Assembly: GCA_022509025.1 (NCBI GenBank)
Contig: JAFLUB010000018.1
Coordinates: forward strand, 1-50,516
Reading direction: 5' to 3'
From: Oscillospiraceae bacterium
GTDB lineage: Bacteria > Bacillota > Clostridia > UBA1381
Length of the DNA: 50,516 bases
Position numbers and translations under genes: made by a program. Every line of letters starts with the position of its first letter. Position 1 is the stretch's first letter. Below, piece after piece: positions 36,719 to 46,179 of this stretch. The notes beneath the pieces are model-generated. The model made no database searches. It was not told the DNA's origin and saw only the letters and a list, made by a program, of their open reading frames with translations.

Positions 36719-38802
36719 TGTTTATCTCCCGCTTTTCTCTCGTATTTACAGTCCTCATTATAGCAGTATATCTTGCCTGCCCTGCCCGTCTTTTTAAGCA
36801 GCAGTCCGCCGCAGACCGGACACACCTCGTCCTTTACAGGCATATACCATGCCATAAAATCACATTTCGGAGAATGCTCGCAGCCGTAATAGACCTTACC
36901 GCGTCTTGATTTCTTGACAAGTATTTCTCCGTCGCACTTAGGACATTTTACGCCCGTTCCCTCCCGGATTGCCTTTGTATTCTTACATTCCGGATATCCT
37001 GGGCATGCGAGGAATTTACCGAATTTACTCAGCTTATACACCATTTTTCTGCCGCACTTTTCACATACGACATCAGATTCCTCGTCCTTTATCTTTATCT
37101 TTTCTATATTCTTCTGCGCTTTTTCCAGACTGTCACGGAATGAAGGGTAAAATTCGTTAAGAACCTTTTTCCACTGTATATTTCCTTCTTCAACGCTGTC
37201 AAGCTCCTCTTCCATACCGGCAGTGAACTCAACATCTACTATGTCTGAAAAATTGTTTTTCATGATTTCAGATGTCACAAATCCAAGCTCAGTCGGAACA
37301 AGCTGTCTTTTGCTTCTTGCCACGTATCCTCGGGATACGATTGTTGAAATGGTCGGCGCATATGTCGAAGGTCTGCCTATTCCGTTTTCCTCAAGCTCAC
37401 GAATAAGGGTCGCGTCAGAATATCGCGCCGGCGGCTGGGTGAAATGCTGCTTTTCCTCTAAGTTCTTGAATTTAAGCTCACTCTTTTCTTCAAGCGGAGG
37501 AAGCATCTTTTCCTTCTTTTCCTTTTCCTCGCCCGACTCAACGTAAACAGTCATATATCCCTTGAACTTAACATTTGAACCGCTTGCCTTAAAGGTATGA
37601 CCGCCCGCGTCTATCGTAACCTGCATAGTATCGTATACGGCGCTTGCCATCTGGCTTGCCGCAAAACGTTCCCATATAAGCTTATAGAGCCTATACTGGT
37701 CGTTTGTCAGCTTGTCTTTTATATCAATCGGTTTTATGTTTATTGATGTTGGGCGGATTGCCTCGTGCGCGTCCTGAGCGCTTTTCTTTGTCCTGTACTG
37801 CTTTGGATTTACATATTCCTTGCCATATTCGTTAGTCAGGTATTCCACCGCTTCTTTCTGCGCGTCATCGGAAATTCTCAATGAGTCTGTTCTCATATAT
37901 GTTATAAGACCTATAGAACCTATTTTTCCGCCGAGATTAACACCTTCATAAAGAGTCTGCGCAATCTGCATTGTCTTTGCCGCCTGGAAATTGTATTTTC
38001 TCGAAGCATCCTGCTGCAGGGTACTGGTCGTAAACGGCGGCTGAGGATTACGTTTCTGTTGTCCTTTTTTCACGTTTTCAACTATAAACTTTGCGTTCTT
38101 TAAGTCGTCTGAAACGCTTTTTGTTTCCGCCGCGTTGTTAAGCTTCGTCTCTTTGCCGTTTTCACCGTAATATCTGGCTGTAAAATCCTTCTTTGATGCA
38201 GGGTCATTAAGAAGCGCCTCCAGCGACCAGTATTCCTGAGGAGTGAAGTTTTCTATTTCCTCCTCACGGTCACATATTAATTTAGTCGCTACAGACTGCA
38301 CGCGTCCCGCGCTTAAGCCCCTCTTTACTTTCTCCCAGAGAATAGGACTTATTGTATATCCAACGATTCTGTCAAGCACACGGCGCGCCTGCTGAGCGTC
38401 AACAAGATCCATATCTATCTTTCTCGGATGCTTCATAGCATTTTTTACCGCTGTCTTTGTGATTTCGTTAAAAGTAACGCGGCATGCCGACTGCGGATCA
38501 ATATTCAATGCATTTGCAAGATGCCAGCTTATAGCCTCACCCTCACGGTCAGGGTCGGTTGCGAGATACACAACATCAGCCTTCTTGGCTTCTTTTTTCA
38601 GCTGGCTTAAAAGCTGACCTTTACCTCTTATTGTTATATATTTAGGCGTGAAGTCGTTTTCAAGATCGACACCCATCTGACTTTTCGGAAGATCGATTAT
38701 ATGACCCATCGACGCAAGCACGTTATAGTCCTTACCGAGATATTTTTTTATTGTCCCCGCCTTTGCGGGTGACTCTACAATAAGCAATTTTTTTGCTGCC
38801 AT
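36715..38802 (-). CDS. topA: DNA topoisomerase I
   Basis: Type IA topoisomerase that relaxes negative supercoils. TOPRIM domain at the N-terminus ([23 protein letters not shown]). The catalytic Tyr302 is in [10 protein letters not shown]. Three C-terminal zinc ribbons are visible, at CEKC...CPGYPEC, CPKC...CEHSPKC and CPVC...CYNEDC. ATG 38802 (MAAKK) is preferred over an upstream in-frame start because AGAGGA precedes it; the length is 695 aa. dprA-topA-trmFO is a classic Firmicutes order. Confidence 0.95.
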   Translation of the reverse strand: MAAKKLLIVESPAKAGTIKKYLGKDYNVLASMGHIIDLPKSQMGVDLENDFTPKYITIRGKGQLLSQLKKEAKKADVVYLATDPDREGEAISWHLANALNIDPQSACRVTFNEITKTAVKNAMKHPRKIDMDLVDAQQARRVLDRIVGYTISPILWEKVKRGLSAGRVQSVATKLICDREEEIENFTPQEYWSLEALLNDPASKKDFTARYYGENGKETKLNNAAETKSVSDDLKNAKFIVENVKKGQQKRNPQPPFTTSTLQQDASRKYNFQAAKTMQIAQTLYEGVNLGGKIGSIGLITYMRTDSLRISDDAQKEAVEYLTNEYGKEYVNPKQYRTKKSAQDAHEAIRPTSINIKPIDIKDKLTNDQYRLYKLIWERFAASQMASAVYDTMQVTIDAGGHTFKASGSNVKFKGYMTVYVESGEEKEKKEKMLPPLEEKSELKFKNLEEKQHFTQPPARYSDATLIRELEENGIGRPSTYAPTISTIVSRGYVARSKRQLVPTELGFVTSEIMKNNFSDIVDVEFTAGMEEELDSVEEGNIQWKKVLNEFYPSFRDSLEKAQKNIEKIKIKDEESDVVCEKCGRKMVYKLSKFGKFLACPGYPECKNTKAIREGTGVKCPKCDGEILVKKSRRGKVYYGCEHSPKCDFMAWYMPVKDEVCPVCGGLLLKKTGRAGKIYCYNEDCKYERKAGDKQ

Positions 38803-38818
38803 AGTTTCCTCTCCCCTT

Positions 38819-39958
38819 CTATACATTCAGCTGATATCTGCCGCCCGGCAGACGTTTTATAAGACCTTTCACTTCCAGCATTATCAGCCTTGTGTTTACA
38901 TCGCCTACTGAACTGCCAACCGCTCTTGACAATTCATCTATCTGCATATCGCTTTTCCTGAGTATTGCAATAATCTTTTTTTCATTATCATTAAGATTTT
39001 TATATTTCTCACTGTTATCTGTTATTTTCACTTTTTCGTCAGCATTGGCTGCCTTCGGTTCTTCTTTCTGTTCTTTTTCCGGGAGAATACTTACAGCATA
39101 CGGATATTCTTCAAGTATATCATTCGCATCCGTTACAAGCTTCGCCCCCTGCTGGATAAGAAGATTAGTTCCTGCGAAAGATTTATCGGTAATCTTCCCC
39201 GGTACCGCGAATACATCACGACCATTATCAAGCGCATATCTTGCAGTTATAAGAGCTCCGCTTGCAACCGGCGCCTCTGTGACAAGAACACCTCTTGAGA
39301 GTCCGGCTATTATTCTGTTTCTTACAGGGAAATTCGCGCCTAATGGCGGAGTACCCGGCGGGAATTCTGTCAAGATACAGCCTTTTTCCGTCATAGCCTG
39401 ATACAAGTCTGCATTTTCACGCGGATATACCCTGTCCAGTCCGCAGCCTGAAACACCTACAGCTATTCCGCCCTGCTCAATCGTTGCCCATGCGCTGACA
39501 GCGTCTATTCCGTAAGCCAGTCCGCTTATTGTCACGACTCCGGCCTCCGCAAGGTCGCCGCATACCCTTTCTGTCACCATGTTACCATATTCACTTGACC
39601 GTCTCGTTCCCACAACTCCTATAGTAAGCACCTCGTCAAGCTCGGGAACCTTTCCCAAAACATACAATACATAAGGCGGATCCGTGGTGTTCTTCAAAAG
39701 CTTCGGATAATTTTCATCATCATAGACTATAATCTTACCGCCTATATCTGCAATTTTCTCCAATATATCTTCGGCTTTTTCTAAATCCTTGTCCTCAAGC
39801 AGCTTTTTCTCTTTTTCTCCTATACCATCTATATTATTATAGCTTTTCTGAGAATATATGTCCTCAATACTGTCAAACCATTCAAAAAGCCGGGTTATTT
39901 TAGCGTTAGCTGTGCGAAATTTAGCCGTCAGCCACAGCCAGTATAAAATATGTTCCAT
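38819..39958 (-). CDS. dprA: DNA processing protein DprA
   Basis: Loads RecA on incoming single-stranded DNA in transformation. The N-terminal SAM/HhH-like domain (GIGEKEKKLL) precedes a Rossmann core (GVVGTRRSSEYGNMV, SGCGLDRVYPREN, NRIIAGLS). A winged-helix domain is at the C-terminus (SDMQIDELSRAVGSSVGDV). The length of 379 aa is normal. Its promoter is at 39987-40015. Presence of dprA alone does not show competence. Confidence 0.93.
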   Translation of the reverse strand: MEHILYWLWLTAKFRTANAKITRLFEWFDSIEDIYSQKSYNNIDGIGEKEKKLLEDKDLEKAEDILEKIADIGGKIIVYDDENYPKLLKNTTDPPYVLYVLGKVPELDEVLTIGVVGTRRSSEYGNMVTERVCGDLAEAGVVTISGLAYGIDAVSAWATIEQGGIAVGVSGCGLDRVYPRENADLYQAMTEKGCILTEFPPGTPPLGANFPVRNRIIAGLSRGVLVTEAPVASGALITARYALDNGRDVFAVPGKITDKSFAGTNLLIQQGAKLVTDANDILEEYPYAVSILPEKEQKEEPKAANADEKVKITDNSEKYKNLNDNEKKIIAILRKSDMQIDELSRAVGSSVGDVNTRLIMLEVKGLIKRLPGGRYQLNV

Positions 39959-39986
39959 TTCCTCACCACCAAAAATTACCCCTGTT

Positions 39987-40015
39987 ACATTACTACAAAA
40001 TCAAAAAATTGTCAA
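39987..40015 (-). promoter_or_regulatory. Promoter of dprA-topA-trmFO
   Basis: TTGACA, a 17-base spacer and TAATGT on the minus strand, about 30 bases before dprA. The -35 box overlaps the stop end of the methyltransferase gene. Confidence 0.7.
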
Positions 40016-40779
40016 GCCCTTTGTCTTAACAGCTCATACATGAGTATTGCGGCAGCCACTCCCGCATTAAGCGATTCAGCCTTTCCCAAAATCGGAATCT
40101 TAACACATTCACAAAGCTTTAAAATCTCGTCTGAAATTCCGTTAGCCTCGTTGCCGATTATTATAATGGTAGGCTTTGTCATATCAGCCTTCCTGTAATC
40201 AATCGTATTTTCGTTAAGAGCGCCGCCTAAAAGATTAAAACCTTTTTCCTTATACTCCGAAAGTTCTTCCGTAGTTACATTCGTTCTGAGCTTTATATTA
40301 AAAAAAGAACCCATACTTGCCCTTACCGTTTTGGGACTATACGCGTCAACACAGCCGGGAGACATCAGTACACCGTCAAATCCCGCCGCGTCCGCTGTCC
40401 GTATTATAGTCCCTAAATTGCCTGGGTCGTTTATACGTTCGCAATAAATGTATGCTTTTTTGAGATCCGGCTCGAAATCATCTTCCCCCATTTTAACAAC
40501 CGCAAGTATTCCCTGCGGCGCTTTTGTGTCACACATCTTTTCAAATACGCCGTCAGCCGTCTTATAAAGAGGGATATCCGCGGGATAGTCGAATGTTTCG
40601 TTGTCGTAAAATGAAAAGGACACATACAATGCGCTGATTTTCTTTCCCGATAAAAGCGCGTCGCGAACGGATTTTATCCCTTCAACGGTGTATTCCCGCA
40701 TTTCATCTCTCGTTTTTTTCTGCGAAAGGGATTTAACATATTTACATTTATTATTTGATGCAGATGTAATTTCTAACAT
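40012..40779 (-). CDS. TrmH/SpoU-family RNA 2'-O-ribose methyltransferase
   Basis: SPOUT-fold methyltransferase. The SpoU motifs are NDPGNLGTIIRTADAAGFDGV (motif 1), IGNEANGIS (motif 2) and SLNAGVAAAILMYE (motif 3, trefoil knot). The N-terminal ~90 residues are a substrate-binding domain (SpoU_sub_bind type). The length is 255 aa. RNA target, rRNA or tRNA, cannot be decided by eye. Own promoter at 40812-40840. Confidence 0.9.
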   Translation of the reverse strand: MLEITSASNNKCKYVKSLSQKKTRDEMREYTVEGIKSVRDALLSGKKISALYVSFSFYDNETFDYPADIPLYKTADGVFEKMCDTKAPQGILAVVKMGEDDFEPDLKKAYIYCERINDPGNLGTIIRTADAAGFDGVLMSPGCVDAYSPKTVRASMGSFFNIKLRTNVTTEELSEYKEKGFNLLGGALNENTIDYRKADMTKPTIIIIGNEANGISDEILKLCECVKIPILGKAESLNAGVAAAILMYELLRQRA

Positions 40780-40811
40780 AATTCTATTCCCTCATAATAC
40801 ATTTTCAACTA

Positions 40812-40840
40812 ATTATATACCCAAATTTTAAAATTATCAA
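40812..40840 (-). promoter_or_regulatory. Promoter of the SpoU methyltransferase gene
   Basis: TTGATA, a 17-base spacer and TATAAT on the minus strand. Confidence 0.8.
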
Positions 40841-40913
40841 TATAATTTTTACTGTAACAGAAAAATTTTTTAAACGTATTATATCCATAAGAAGCTTTAA
40901 GGAGATGATTTGA

Positions 40914-41702
40914 GTGCAATCAAATGTAATATTTGCGCTATCGCTTACAATCCTTGCCGGACTTGCGACCGGCGCAGGGAGCGTTATCGCTTTGTTTGCA
41001 AAAACTTCCAACACAAAATTTCTCGCGGGGTCTCTCGGCTTTTCTGCGGGAGTCATGATATATGTTTCCACAATTGAGATATTTCAGAAGGCAAGAACGT
41101 ATCTTTCAGTTGCCACAGGTGATAAAATGGGATATTACCTTGCAGTAGCGTCTTTTTTTGCGGGTATACTTTTTATAGGACTTATTGATTATTTCGTCCC
41201 GTCTGCCGAGGGCGATATAGGCAATCTTTCCGAAAAAGATACCCGTTCTGCCGCACTTAAGCGTATGGGAATCCTATCAGCCATCGCAATCGGAATTCAT
41301 AATTTCCCGGAGGGGCTTGCTACATTTACCTCCGCGCTGAAGGACCCGCATCTTGGCATTGCAATAGCTGTTGCGATAGCTATACATAATATTCCTGAGG
41401 GTATCGCGACATCCGTACCTATATATTATTCAAGCGGAAGCAGAAAAAAAGCGTTTATAGTTTCATTCTTTTCCGGAATTACAGAGCCTCTTGGCGCGAT
41501 CATAGGATATCTTATTCTGCGTCCGTTCTTTAACGATGCTCTGTTCGGCGCATTGTTCGGCATAATTGCCGGCATAATGGTGTTTATATCAATCGAGGAG
41601 CTTTTGCCTATGGCGCGCGAATACGAGAAAAGCAAGGTTACAATTATAGGCGTGGTTCTCGGTATGGCAATAATATCGCTGAGTTTACTGCTGTTTTTGT
41701 AG
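40914..41702 (+). CDS. zupT: ZIP family metal transporter (ZupT-like)
   Basis: Divalent metal importer with about eight membrane helices. The metal-binding signatures HNFPEGLATF (helix 4) and HNIPEGIATS (helix 5) are intact, as in ZupT. The length of 262 aa is standard. The start is GTG 40914 with AAGGAG 8 bases upstream. A degraded duplicate of the helix 4-5 region lies at 45488-45592. Confidence 0.9.
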   Translation: MQSNVIFALSLTILAGLATGAGSVIALFAKTSNTKFLAGSLGFSAGVMIYVSTIEIFQKARTYLSVATGDKMGYYLAVASFFAGILFIGLIDYFVPSAEGDIGNLSEKDTRSAALKRMGILSAIAIGIHNFPEGLATFTSALKDPHLGIAIAVAIAIHNIPEGIATSVPIYYSSGSRKKAFIVSFFSGITEPLGAIIGYLILRPFFNDALFGALFGIIAGIMVFISIEELLPMAREYEKSKVTIIGVVLGMAIISLSLLLFL

Positions 41703-41712
41703 GTTAACAAGG

Positions 41713-41788
41713 GAGGGTGTTGCGTTAAGCAACACCCTCTCAGACTGTCTACAGATTGGTCAGGCTGCGCAGTACTGTAATTTATAAT
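41713..41788 (+). repeat. Hairpin plus 49-bp conserved block, copy 2
   Basis: An 11-bp perfect hairpin GAGGGTGTTGC/GCAACACCCTC (41713-41723, 41729-41739) abuts a 49-bp block (41740-41788) shared with 34663-34711. It follows the ZIP gene and may also act as its terminator, although there is no T-run. Confidence 0.65.
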
Positions 41789-41817
41789 ATGCATTACGGA
41801 AATATTTTAAAAAAGTA

Positions 41818-41846
41818 TTGACTTCATTTTGATAAAGTGGTAAAAT
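41818..41846 (+). promoter_or_regulatory. Promoter of the amino-acid ABC operon
   Basis: TTGACT, a 17-base spacer and TAAAAT, about 60 bases before the binding-protein start. Confidence 0.8.
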
Positions 41847-41906
41847 ATCAAAGTGTTTTAACAGACGACACAAATGTCTATGATTTAAAATTTGGAGGTC
41901 AAAAAA

Positions 41907-42788
41907 ATGAAAAAATTAATCAGTTTACTTGCAGCGGCAATGCTTATTCCTGCGCTTGCAGCATGCGGAGGCACTAAGACGGCGAACAACACAGACGCAA
42001 CTGCGAGCGATTGGGCGCAGGTACAGGACAAGGGTATTCTTACTGTAGGCGTTACAAACTATCCGCCGATGAACTATCTTGCGGATGATGGAAGCTGGAC
42101 AGGCTTCGATACCGAGTTCACTACTGCTGTTGCAGAGGAGCTTGGAATCGACGTTGAATTTGTTGAAATCAGCTGGGAAGCTAAGGAAACAGAGCTTGCT
42201 TCAAGAAATATCGACTGTCTCTGGAACGGCATGTGCATCACACCGGAGCGTGAGGAAGCATGGGAAATCACAACTCCGTATATGTACAACACTCAGGCAA
42301 TGGTTATGAAGGCTGACCGTGAAAAGGACATTATGGCTGACGTATCGGGCAAGAGCGTAGTTTCAGAGGCCGGTTCGACAGGCGAAGAAAAGGTAACAGG
42401 CGTTATGGATGATGCTAACGATCCGACAGTTGAGGTGATTGCGGCAGACTATTTCGCAAACGCTAACTATACAGGCGTATCAAACATGGCTACAGCGCTT
42501 TTGGAAGTTGAGACAGGCGTTTCAGACATCGCAGTTGTTGACTCTGTAATTGCTGAGGGTATGATTAACGGCGAAGGTTCCGAGCTTAAAGACCTTGTTA
42601 TCAACCTTGACAACAAGTTCGGCGATCAGTGGTTCGGCGCAGCATTCAGAAAGGGCAGCGATATTTGTCCGATGGTAAACGACGCTATACAGAAGCTTAT
42701 TGACAACGGCAAGCTAATGGAAATCGCAGATAAGTACGGTCTTACAGACAGCGTACAGAAGGCTCTTGACCACAACGCGGCTAAATAA
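41907..42788 (+). CDS. Amino-acid ABC transporter substrate-binding lipoprotein
   Basis: Family 3 solute-binding protein. Signal peptide with lipobox LAAC (Cys20). The binding domain starts GILTVGVTNYPPMNYL and includes WTGFDTEFTTAVAEELGI and the family segment IDCLWNGMCITPEREE. The length is 293 aa. ATG 41907 is preferred because GGAGGT is 7 bases upstream. Polar or aromatic amino acid is the usual ligand; not resolved here. It is the first gene of the operon. Confidence 0.92.
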   Translation: MKKLISLLAAAMLIPALAACGGTKTANNTDATASDWAQVQDKGILTVGVTNYPPMNYLADDGSWTGFDTEFTTAVAEELGIDVEFVEISWEAKETELASRNIDCLWNGMCITPEREEAWEITTPYMYNTQAMVMKADREKDIMADVSGKSVVSEAGSTGEEKVTGVMDDANDPTVEVIAADYFANANYTGVSNMATALLEVETGVSDIAVVDSVIAEGMINGEGSELKDLVINLDNKFGDQWFGAAFRKGSDICPMVNDAIQKLIDNGKLMEIADKYGLTDSVQKALDHNAAK

Positions 42789-42806
42789 TTAAAATAATTA
42801 TTCAAC

Positions 42807-42845
42807 AATAAGGTTTTCGCTCTTATGACGAAAGCCTTATTTTGT
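42807..42845 (+). terminator. Internal hairpin between binding protein and dehydrogenase genes
   Basis: AATAAGGTTTTCG pairs with CGAAAGCCTTATT (13 bp, one G-U) and is followed by TTTG. It probably acts as a partial terminator or mRNA 3' stabiliser, giving more binding protein than transporter. Confidence 0.7.
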
Positions 42846-42866
42846 CTAAAAAGGAATGAACATATT

Positions 42867-43931
42867 ATGACAGACTGTTATTTTGCTGATTACACAATCG
42901 GCACAGACGCATACGAAGCATTTAACAGCGTATGCGCGCCGCTGGGAAAGCGCGCGCTTATAATCGGCGGCGAAACAGCTTTGGGGAAATCCCGCGAAAA
43001 GCTTATGAAAAACCTTGATGGGTTTGAAATCGTTGATACGGTTATATACGGCAAGGAATGCTATCGTAAGCGGATTGAGGAATTACATAATAAATACAAG
43101 GACAGCGGAGCGGACTTTGTTATCGGAGTCGGCGGCGGCAAGGCGATTGACACTTCAAAATGTGTTGCGGATATGCTGAAAATCCCTGTCGTGACGGTTC
43201 CGACAATTGCTTCAACCTGCGCGGCATCGTCCGCGTTAGCGGTAATATATGATGAAAATCATGCATACGAGGGATTCTGGTATCTTAAGCGCCCCGCTCA
43301 CCACTGCTTTATCGACACTGAAATAATCGCGAATGCGCCGGATATGTACTTCCGTGCCGGAATAGGCGACACAATCGCAAAATTCTACGAGGTGGAATTC
43401 AGCGCTCGCGGCAAGCAGACCACTTTCCAGGATGATTTGGGAATTTCAATAAGCCGAATGAGCCGCGAACCGCTTATGCGCCGCGCGGTACAGGCTTACG
43501 CTGATTGCCGCGACCATGTAATCACAACGGATTTAGAGGAAACCGCGCTCATAATCCTGGTAAGCACCGGAATGGTGAGTATGTTAATTGATGAGGGGTT
43601 CAATGGCGCAATGGCTCACGCTTTATTCTACGGACTGACTGTAATACCGGGATTCGAGGAAAAATTTCTTCACGGAGATGTTGTCGGCTACTGCACAGTA
43701 GTACAATGCGTGCTCGACGGAAATATTGAAGAAGCAAAAAAAATCAGACAGCTCATATCGCAAATGGGTGTGGAAACCACACTTTCCGGGCGCGGAATAC
43801 AGGTGGATTATGACACTCTCCTACCTGTGCTTGAAGCGGCGGTCAGGGATCCTGATATGAAGGTTATTCCGTATAAAATAACGCCACAAATGATGTTTGA
43901 GGCGATAGCAAAAGTTGAAGAATTGATGTAA
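42867..43931 (+). CDS. Iron-containing alcohol dehydrogenase family protein (GldA-like)
   Basis: NAD(P)-dependent dehydrogenase of the glycerol-dehydrogenase-like group. NAD site GVGGGKAIDTSK and the PTIASTCAASSAL segment are seen. Metal ligands probably are Asp in AGIGDTIAKFYE, His in MAHALFYGL and His in FLHGDVVGY. The length is 354 aa from ATG 42867; the upstream ATG 42825 lies in a hairpin loop and lacks a ribosome site. It sits between ABC binding-protein and permease genes, unusual for this family. Substrate unknown; a link to the imported amino compound is inference. Confidence 0.85.
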   Translation: MTDCYFADYTIGTDAYEAFNSVCAPLGKRALIIGGETALGKSREKLMKNLDGFEIVDTVIYGKECYRKRIEELHNKYKDSGADFVIGVGGGKAIDTSKCVADMLKIPVVTVPTIASTCAASSALAVIYDENHAYEGFWYLKRPAHHCFIDTEIIANAPDMYFRAGIGDTIAKFYEVEFSARGKQTTFQDDLGISISRMSREPLMRRAVQAYADCRDHVITTDLEETALIILVSTGMVSMLIDEGFNGAMAHALFYGLTVIPGFEEKFLHGDVVGYCTVVQCVLDGNIEEAKKIRQLISQMGVETTLSGRGIQVDYDTLLPVLEAAVRDPDMKVIPYKITPQMMFEAIAKVEELM

Positions 43932-43937
43932 AAAGGG

Positions 43938-44639
43938 GTGGTGATTGATTTGAACGCATGGCAAAGCTTATTATCGGGTTTCGGCATGAACTGTGTGCTG
44001 TTCGCGCTGACACTCATCATGTCCGTACCGCTCGGACTTATAATAACTCTCGGCACAATGGCAAAATTCAAGCCGGTAAAATGGGTTATGAAGACATTCG
44101 TATGGATAATTCGCGGCACACCGCTGATGCTCCAGCTGTTCGTCGCGCTCTATGCGCCGGGACTGATATTCAATTACCTGGTTTCAAGTAATCCGGCTGT
44201 TGCGCTGAATCTAAAACCTATATTTATGGCGATTTCATCAAACCGCATGATTCCCGCGCTTATCGCGCTTGTGATAAATTACGCGGCGTATTTCTCTGAG
44301 ATTTTCCGTGGAGGAATAGAAAGTATCCCTGTCGGTCAGTACGAGGCAGGACAAGTTTTAGGACTTACCAAGGTTCAGGTATTCTTTAAGGTTGTACTGT
44401 TCCAGGTTATAAAGCGCATTACTCCGCCAATGGGCAACGAGATTATAACACTTGTAAAGGACACAGCGCTTGCGCGTGTTATCGGCGTGGTTGAAATACT
44501 CCAGAACGCGTCCCGTTTTGCGGCAAAGGGCATAATCTGGCCGCTCTTTGCGTCAGGTCTGTACTTCTTAGCATTTACGGCCGTTTTATCGGCGCTGCTC
44601 TCTTTCGTTGAGAAAAAGCTTGATTATTACAAGGGTTAA
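43938..44639 (+). CDS. Amino-acid ABC transporter permease
   Basis: HisM/GlnP-type permease with about five membrane helices. The N-terminal motif [11 protein letters not shown] and the EAA loop ([22 protein letters not shown]) are typical. The start is unclear: GTG 43938, GTG 43941 or TTG 43950. TTG 43950 has the best spacing to GGTGGT and gives the conserved MNAWQ start. The gene follows the dehydrogenase by 6 bases. Confidence 0.92.
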   Translation: MVIDLNAWQSLLSGFGMNCVLFALTLIMSVPLGLIITLGTMAKFKPVKWVMKTFVWIIRGTPLMLQLFVALYAPGLIFNYLVSSNPAVALNLKPIFMAISSNRMIPALIALVINYAAYFSEIFRGGIESIPVGQYEAGQVLGLTKVQVFFKVVLFQVIKRITPPMGNEIITLVKDTALARVIGVVEILQNASRFAAKGIIWPLFASGLYFLAFTAVLSALLSFVEKKLDYYKG

Positions 44640-44653
44640 GGAGGTGCGTTAAA

Positions 44654-45439
44654 ATGAGTATTCTTGAAGTAAAAAATATGCACAAAAGCTTCGGAGATAC
44701 TGAGGTTTTGAAGGGTGTCGGCTTCTCTATGGAGCAGGGCGAGGTAATCTCGATTTTAGGCTCCTCAGGAAGCGGAAAGACAACGCTGCTCAGGTGTATC
44801 AACTTCCTTGAAACCGCAGACATAGGACAGATTATCGTTGAGGGTAATATAGTTTTCGATGCGTCAGAAACGAAGAAAAGACGCGCGTCGCAGATACGCG
44901 AGGCACAACTCAATTTCGGAATGGTATTTCAGCAGTTTAATCTGTTTCCTCAATATAGCGTGCTTGAAAATATAACTCTTGCGCCAAAATTATTGGCAAA
45001 GGAACGTCCTGATTTCAAGCAGAGGAAAAAGGAAATCTTCGAAGAAATTAACGCAGATGCTCTGGATTTAATTGAGCGTGTCGGACTTTCGGATAAAATA
45101 AATAATTATCCGTGCGAGCTTTCGGGCGGACAGCAACAGAGAGTGTCAATAGCGCGAGCGCTTGCCTTAAAACCCAAAATTCTACTCTTTGACGAGCCGA
45201 CTTCTGCTCTTGACCCGGAGCTTACAGGCGAGATATTAAAGGTAATCCGCTCACTTGCGGAACAGAACATGACGATGATTATTGTAACTCACGAAATAGG
45301 ATTTGCGCGGAATGTGTCCGACAGAATTATTTTCATGGACAAGGGTGTTGTCGCAGAGGACGGTACGCCGGAGGAAGTTATAGACAATCCCAAAAATGAG
45401 CGTACAAAAGAATTTTTGAGCCTGATTAACCAAAAATAG
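44654..45439 (+). CDS. Amino-acid ABC transporter ATP-binding protein (GlnQ-like)
   Basis: ATPase subunit. Walker [11 protein letters not shown]-loop [11 protein letters not shown], signature [10 protein letters not shown], Walker [13 protein letters not shown] and switch His in IVTHEIG are present. The length of 261 aa is slightly long for the family. AAGGAGG lies at the end of the permease gene. It closes the operon, with a terminator at 45454-45476. Confidence 0.94.
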   Translation: MSILEVKNMHKSFGDTEVLKGVGFSMEQGEVISILGSSGSGKTTLLRCINFLETADIGQIIVEGNIVFDASETKKRRASQIREAQLNFGMVFQQFNLFPQYSVLENITLAPKLLAKERPDFKQRKKEIFEEINADALDLIERVGLSDKINNYPCELSGGQQQRVSIARALALKPKILLFDEPTSALDPELTGEILKVIRSLAEQNMTMIIVTHEIGFARNVSDRIIFMDKGVVAEDGTPEEVIDNPKNERTKEFLSLINQK

Positions 45440-45453
45440 ATTTAAAATTCATT

Positions 45454-45476
45454 AGGGGCTGATGCATTCAGCCCCT
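45454..45476 (+). terminator. Terminator of the amino-acid ABC operon
   Basis: AGGGGCTGA pairs with TCAGCCCCT (9 bp, 5-base loop), followed by TACATTTTC. Confidence 0.75.
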
Positions 45477-45487
45477 TACATTTTCGC

Positions 45488-45592
45488 ATCATACCCTGAA
45501 GGTCTTGCTACATTTACTTCCGCGCTGAAATATCCGCATATAGGAATTGAGATAGCTATACATAATATCACTGATGGCATTGCCACATCAGT
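45488..45592 (+). pseudogene. Remnant duplicate of the ZIP transporter gene
   Basis: About 105 bases align to 41300-41416 of the ZIP gene. The encoded fragment reads PEGLATFTSALK, then IHNITDGIATSV, against PEGLATFTSALK and IHNIPEGIATSV in the intact gene. There is a 12-base in-frame deletion, the first metal-binding His is lost, and no ribosome site or other parts of the gene remain. A 70-codon reading frame at 45462-45674 runs through it but is most likely not a gene. Confidence 0.82.
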
Positions 45593-46157
45593 AAAGAAAC
45601 TCAACTCTGCCGTCTTCAAGATGATAAACAGCTCCAAGCGCCTTGAGTTCGTGTTCTTCCCCTTTGATGTCTAAACTCTCCTCTATAACAGAAACGCTTC
45701 TGTTTACGTTCAGACAACATGCCCTATAATCGTCTGTTTCGTCGCCGATTGCAAGACGAATTTCATCAGTGGTTAATTTGATATATCCTTCCGGCTCATG
45801 ATTTATAGCCGCGTCAACTGCCCCACAATGCGTATGACCGAGCACGACAATCAACTTGCAGCCAAGATGTGACGCTGCATATTCTATGCTTCCAAGCTGA
45901 TGATTACCTATTACATTTCCGGCAACTCTGATTACAAACAATTCGCCTATTCCTGCCATAAAGATATTTTCCGGTATCACTCTTGAATCGGAGCATGAAA
46001 TAATAACAGCGTACGGAGCCTGACCTTCCTTACACGCTTTTTCGCGCACAGCGCTTGAAATGTCCGCTGTGTTAAGCTGTGAGTTTATATATTCTTCATT
46101 ACCGGCTTTCAGCTTTTCAAGCGCATCATTTGCTGAGATTTTAATATTTTTATTCAT
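45588..46157 (-). CDS. Beta-class carbonic anhydrase
   Basis: Zinc enzyme that interconverts CO2 and bicarbonate. Zinc ligands are Cys55 (CSDSR, with the Asp57-Arg59 dyad), His108 and Cys111 (GHTHCGA). The length of 189 aa is normal. It ends within the ZIP remnant, 5 bases overlapping. The gene follows the GH2 gene by 22 bases, so it may be in that transcript. Bicarbonate supply for carboxylations such as CarB is plausible. Confidence 0.93.
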   Translation of the reverse strand: MNKNIKISANDALEKLKAGNEEYINSQLNTADISSAVREKACKEGQAPYAVIISCSDSRVIPENIFMAGIGELFVIRVAGNVIGNHQLGSIEYAASHLGCKLIVVLGHTHCGAVDAAINHEPEGYIKLTTDEIRLAIGDETDDYRACCLNVNRSVSVIEESLDIKGEEHELKALGAVYHLEDGRVEFLY

Positions 46158-46179
46158 AAGACATCTCTCCCTTTTATTT

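Noticed and set aside
42825-42866. Upstream start for the alcohol dehydrogenase
   Set aside because: The ATG lies in the loop of a strong hairpin and has no ribosome site; ATG 42867 fits the family start.
45462-45674. A 70-codon plus-strand ORF after the ABC operon
   Set aside because: It begins in a terminator hairpin and its only recognisable part is a ZIP fragment; the rest is antisense to carbonic anhydrase.
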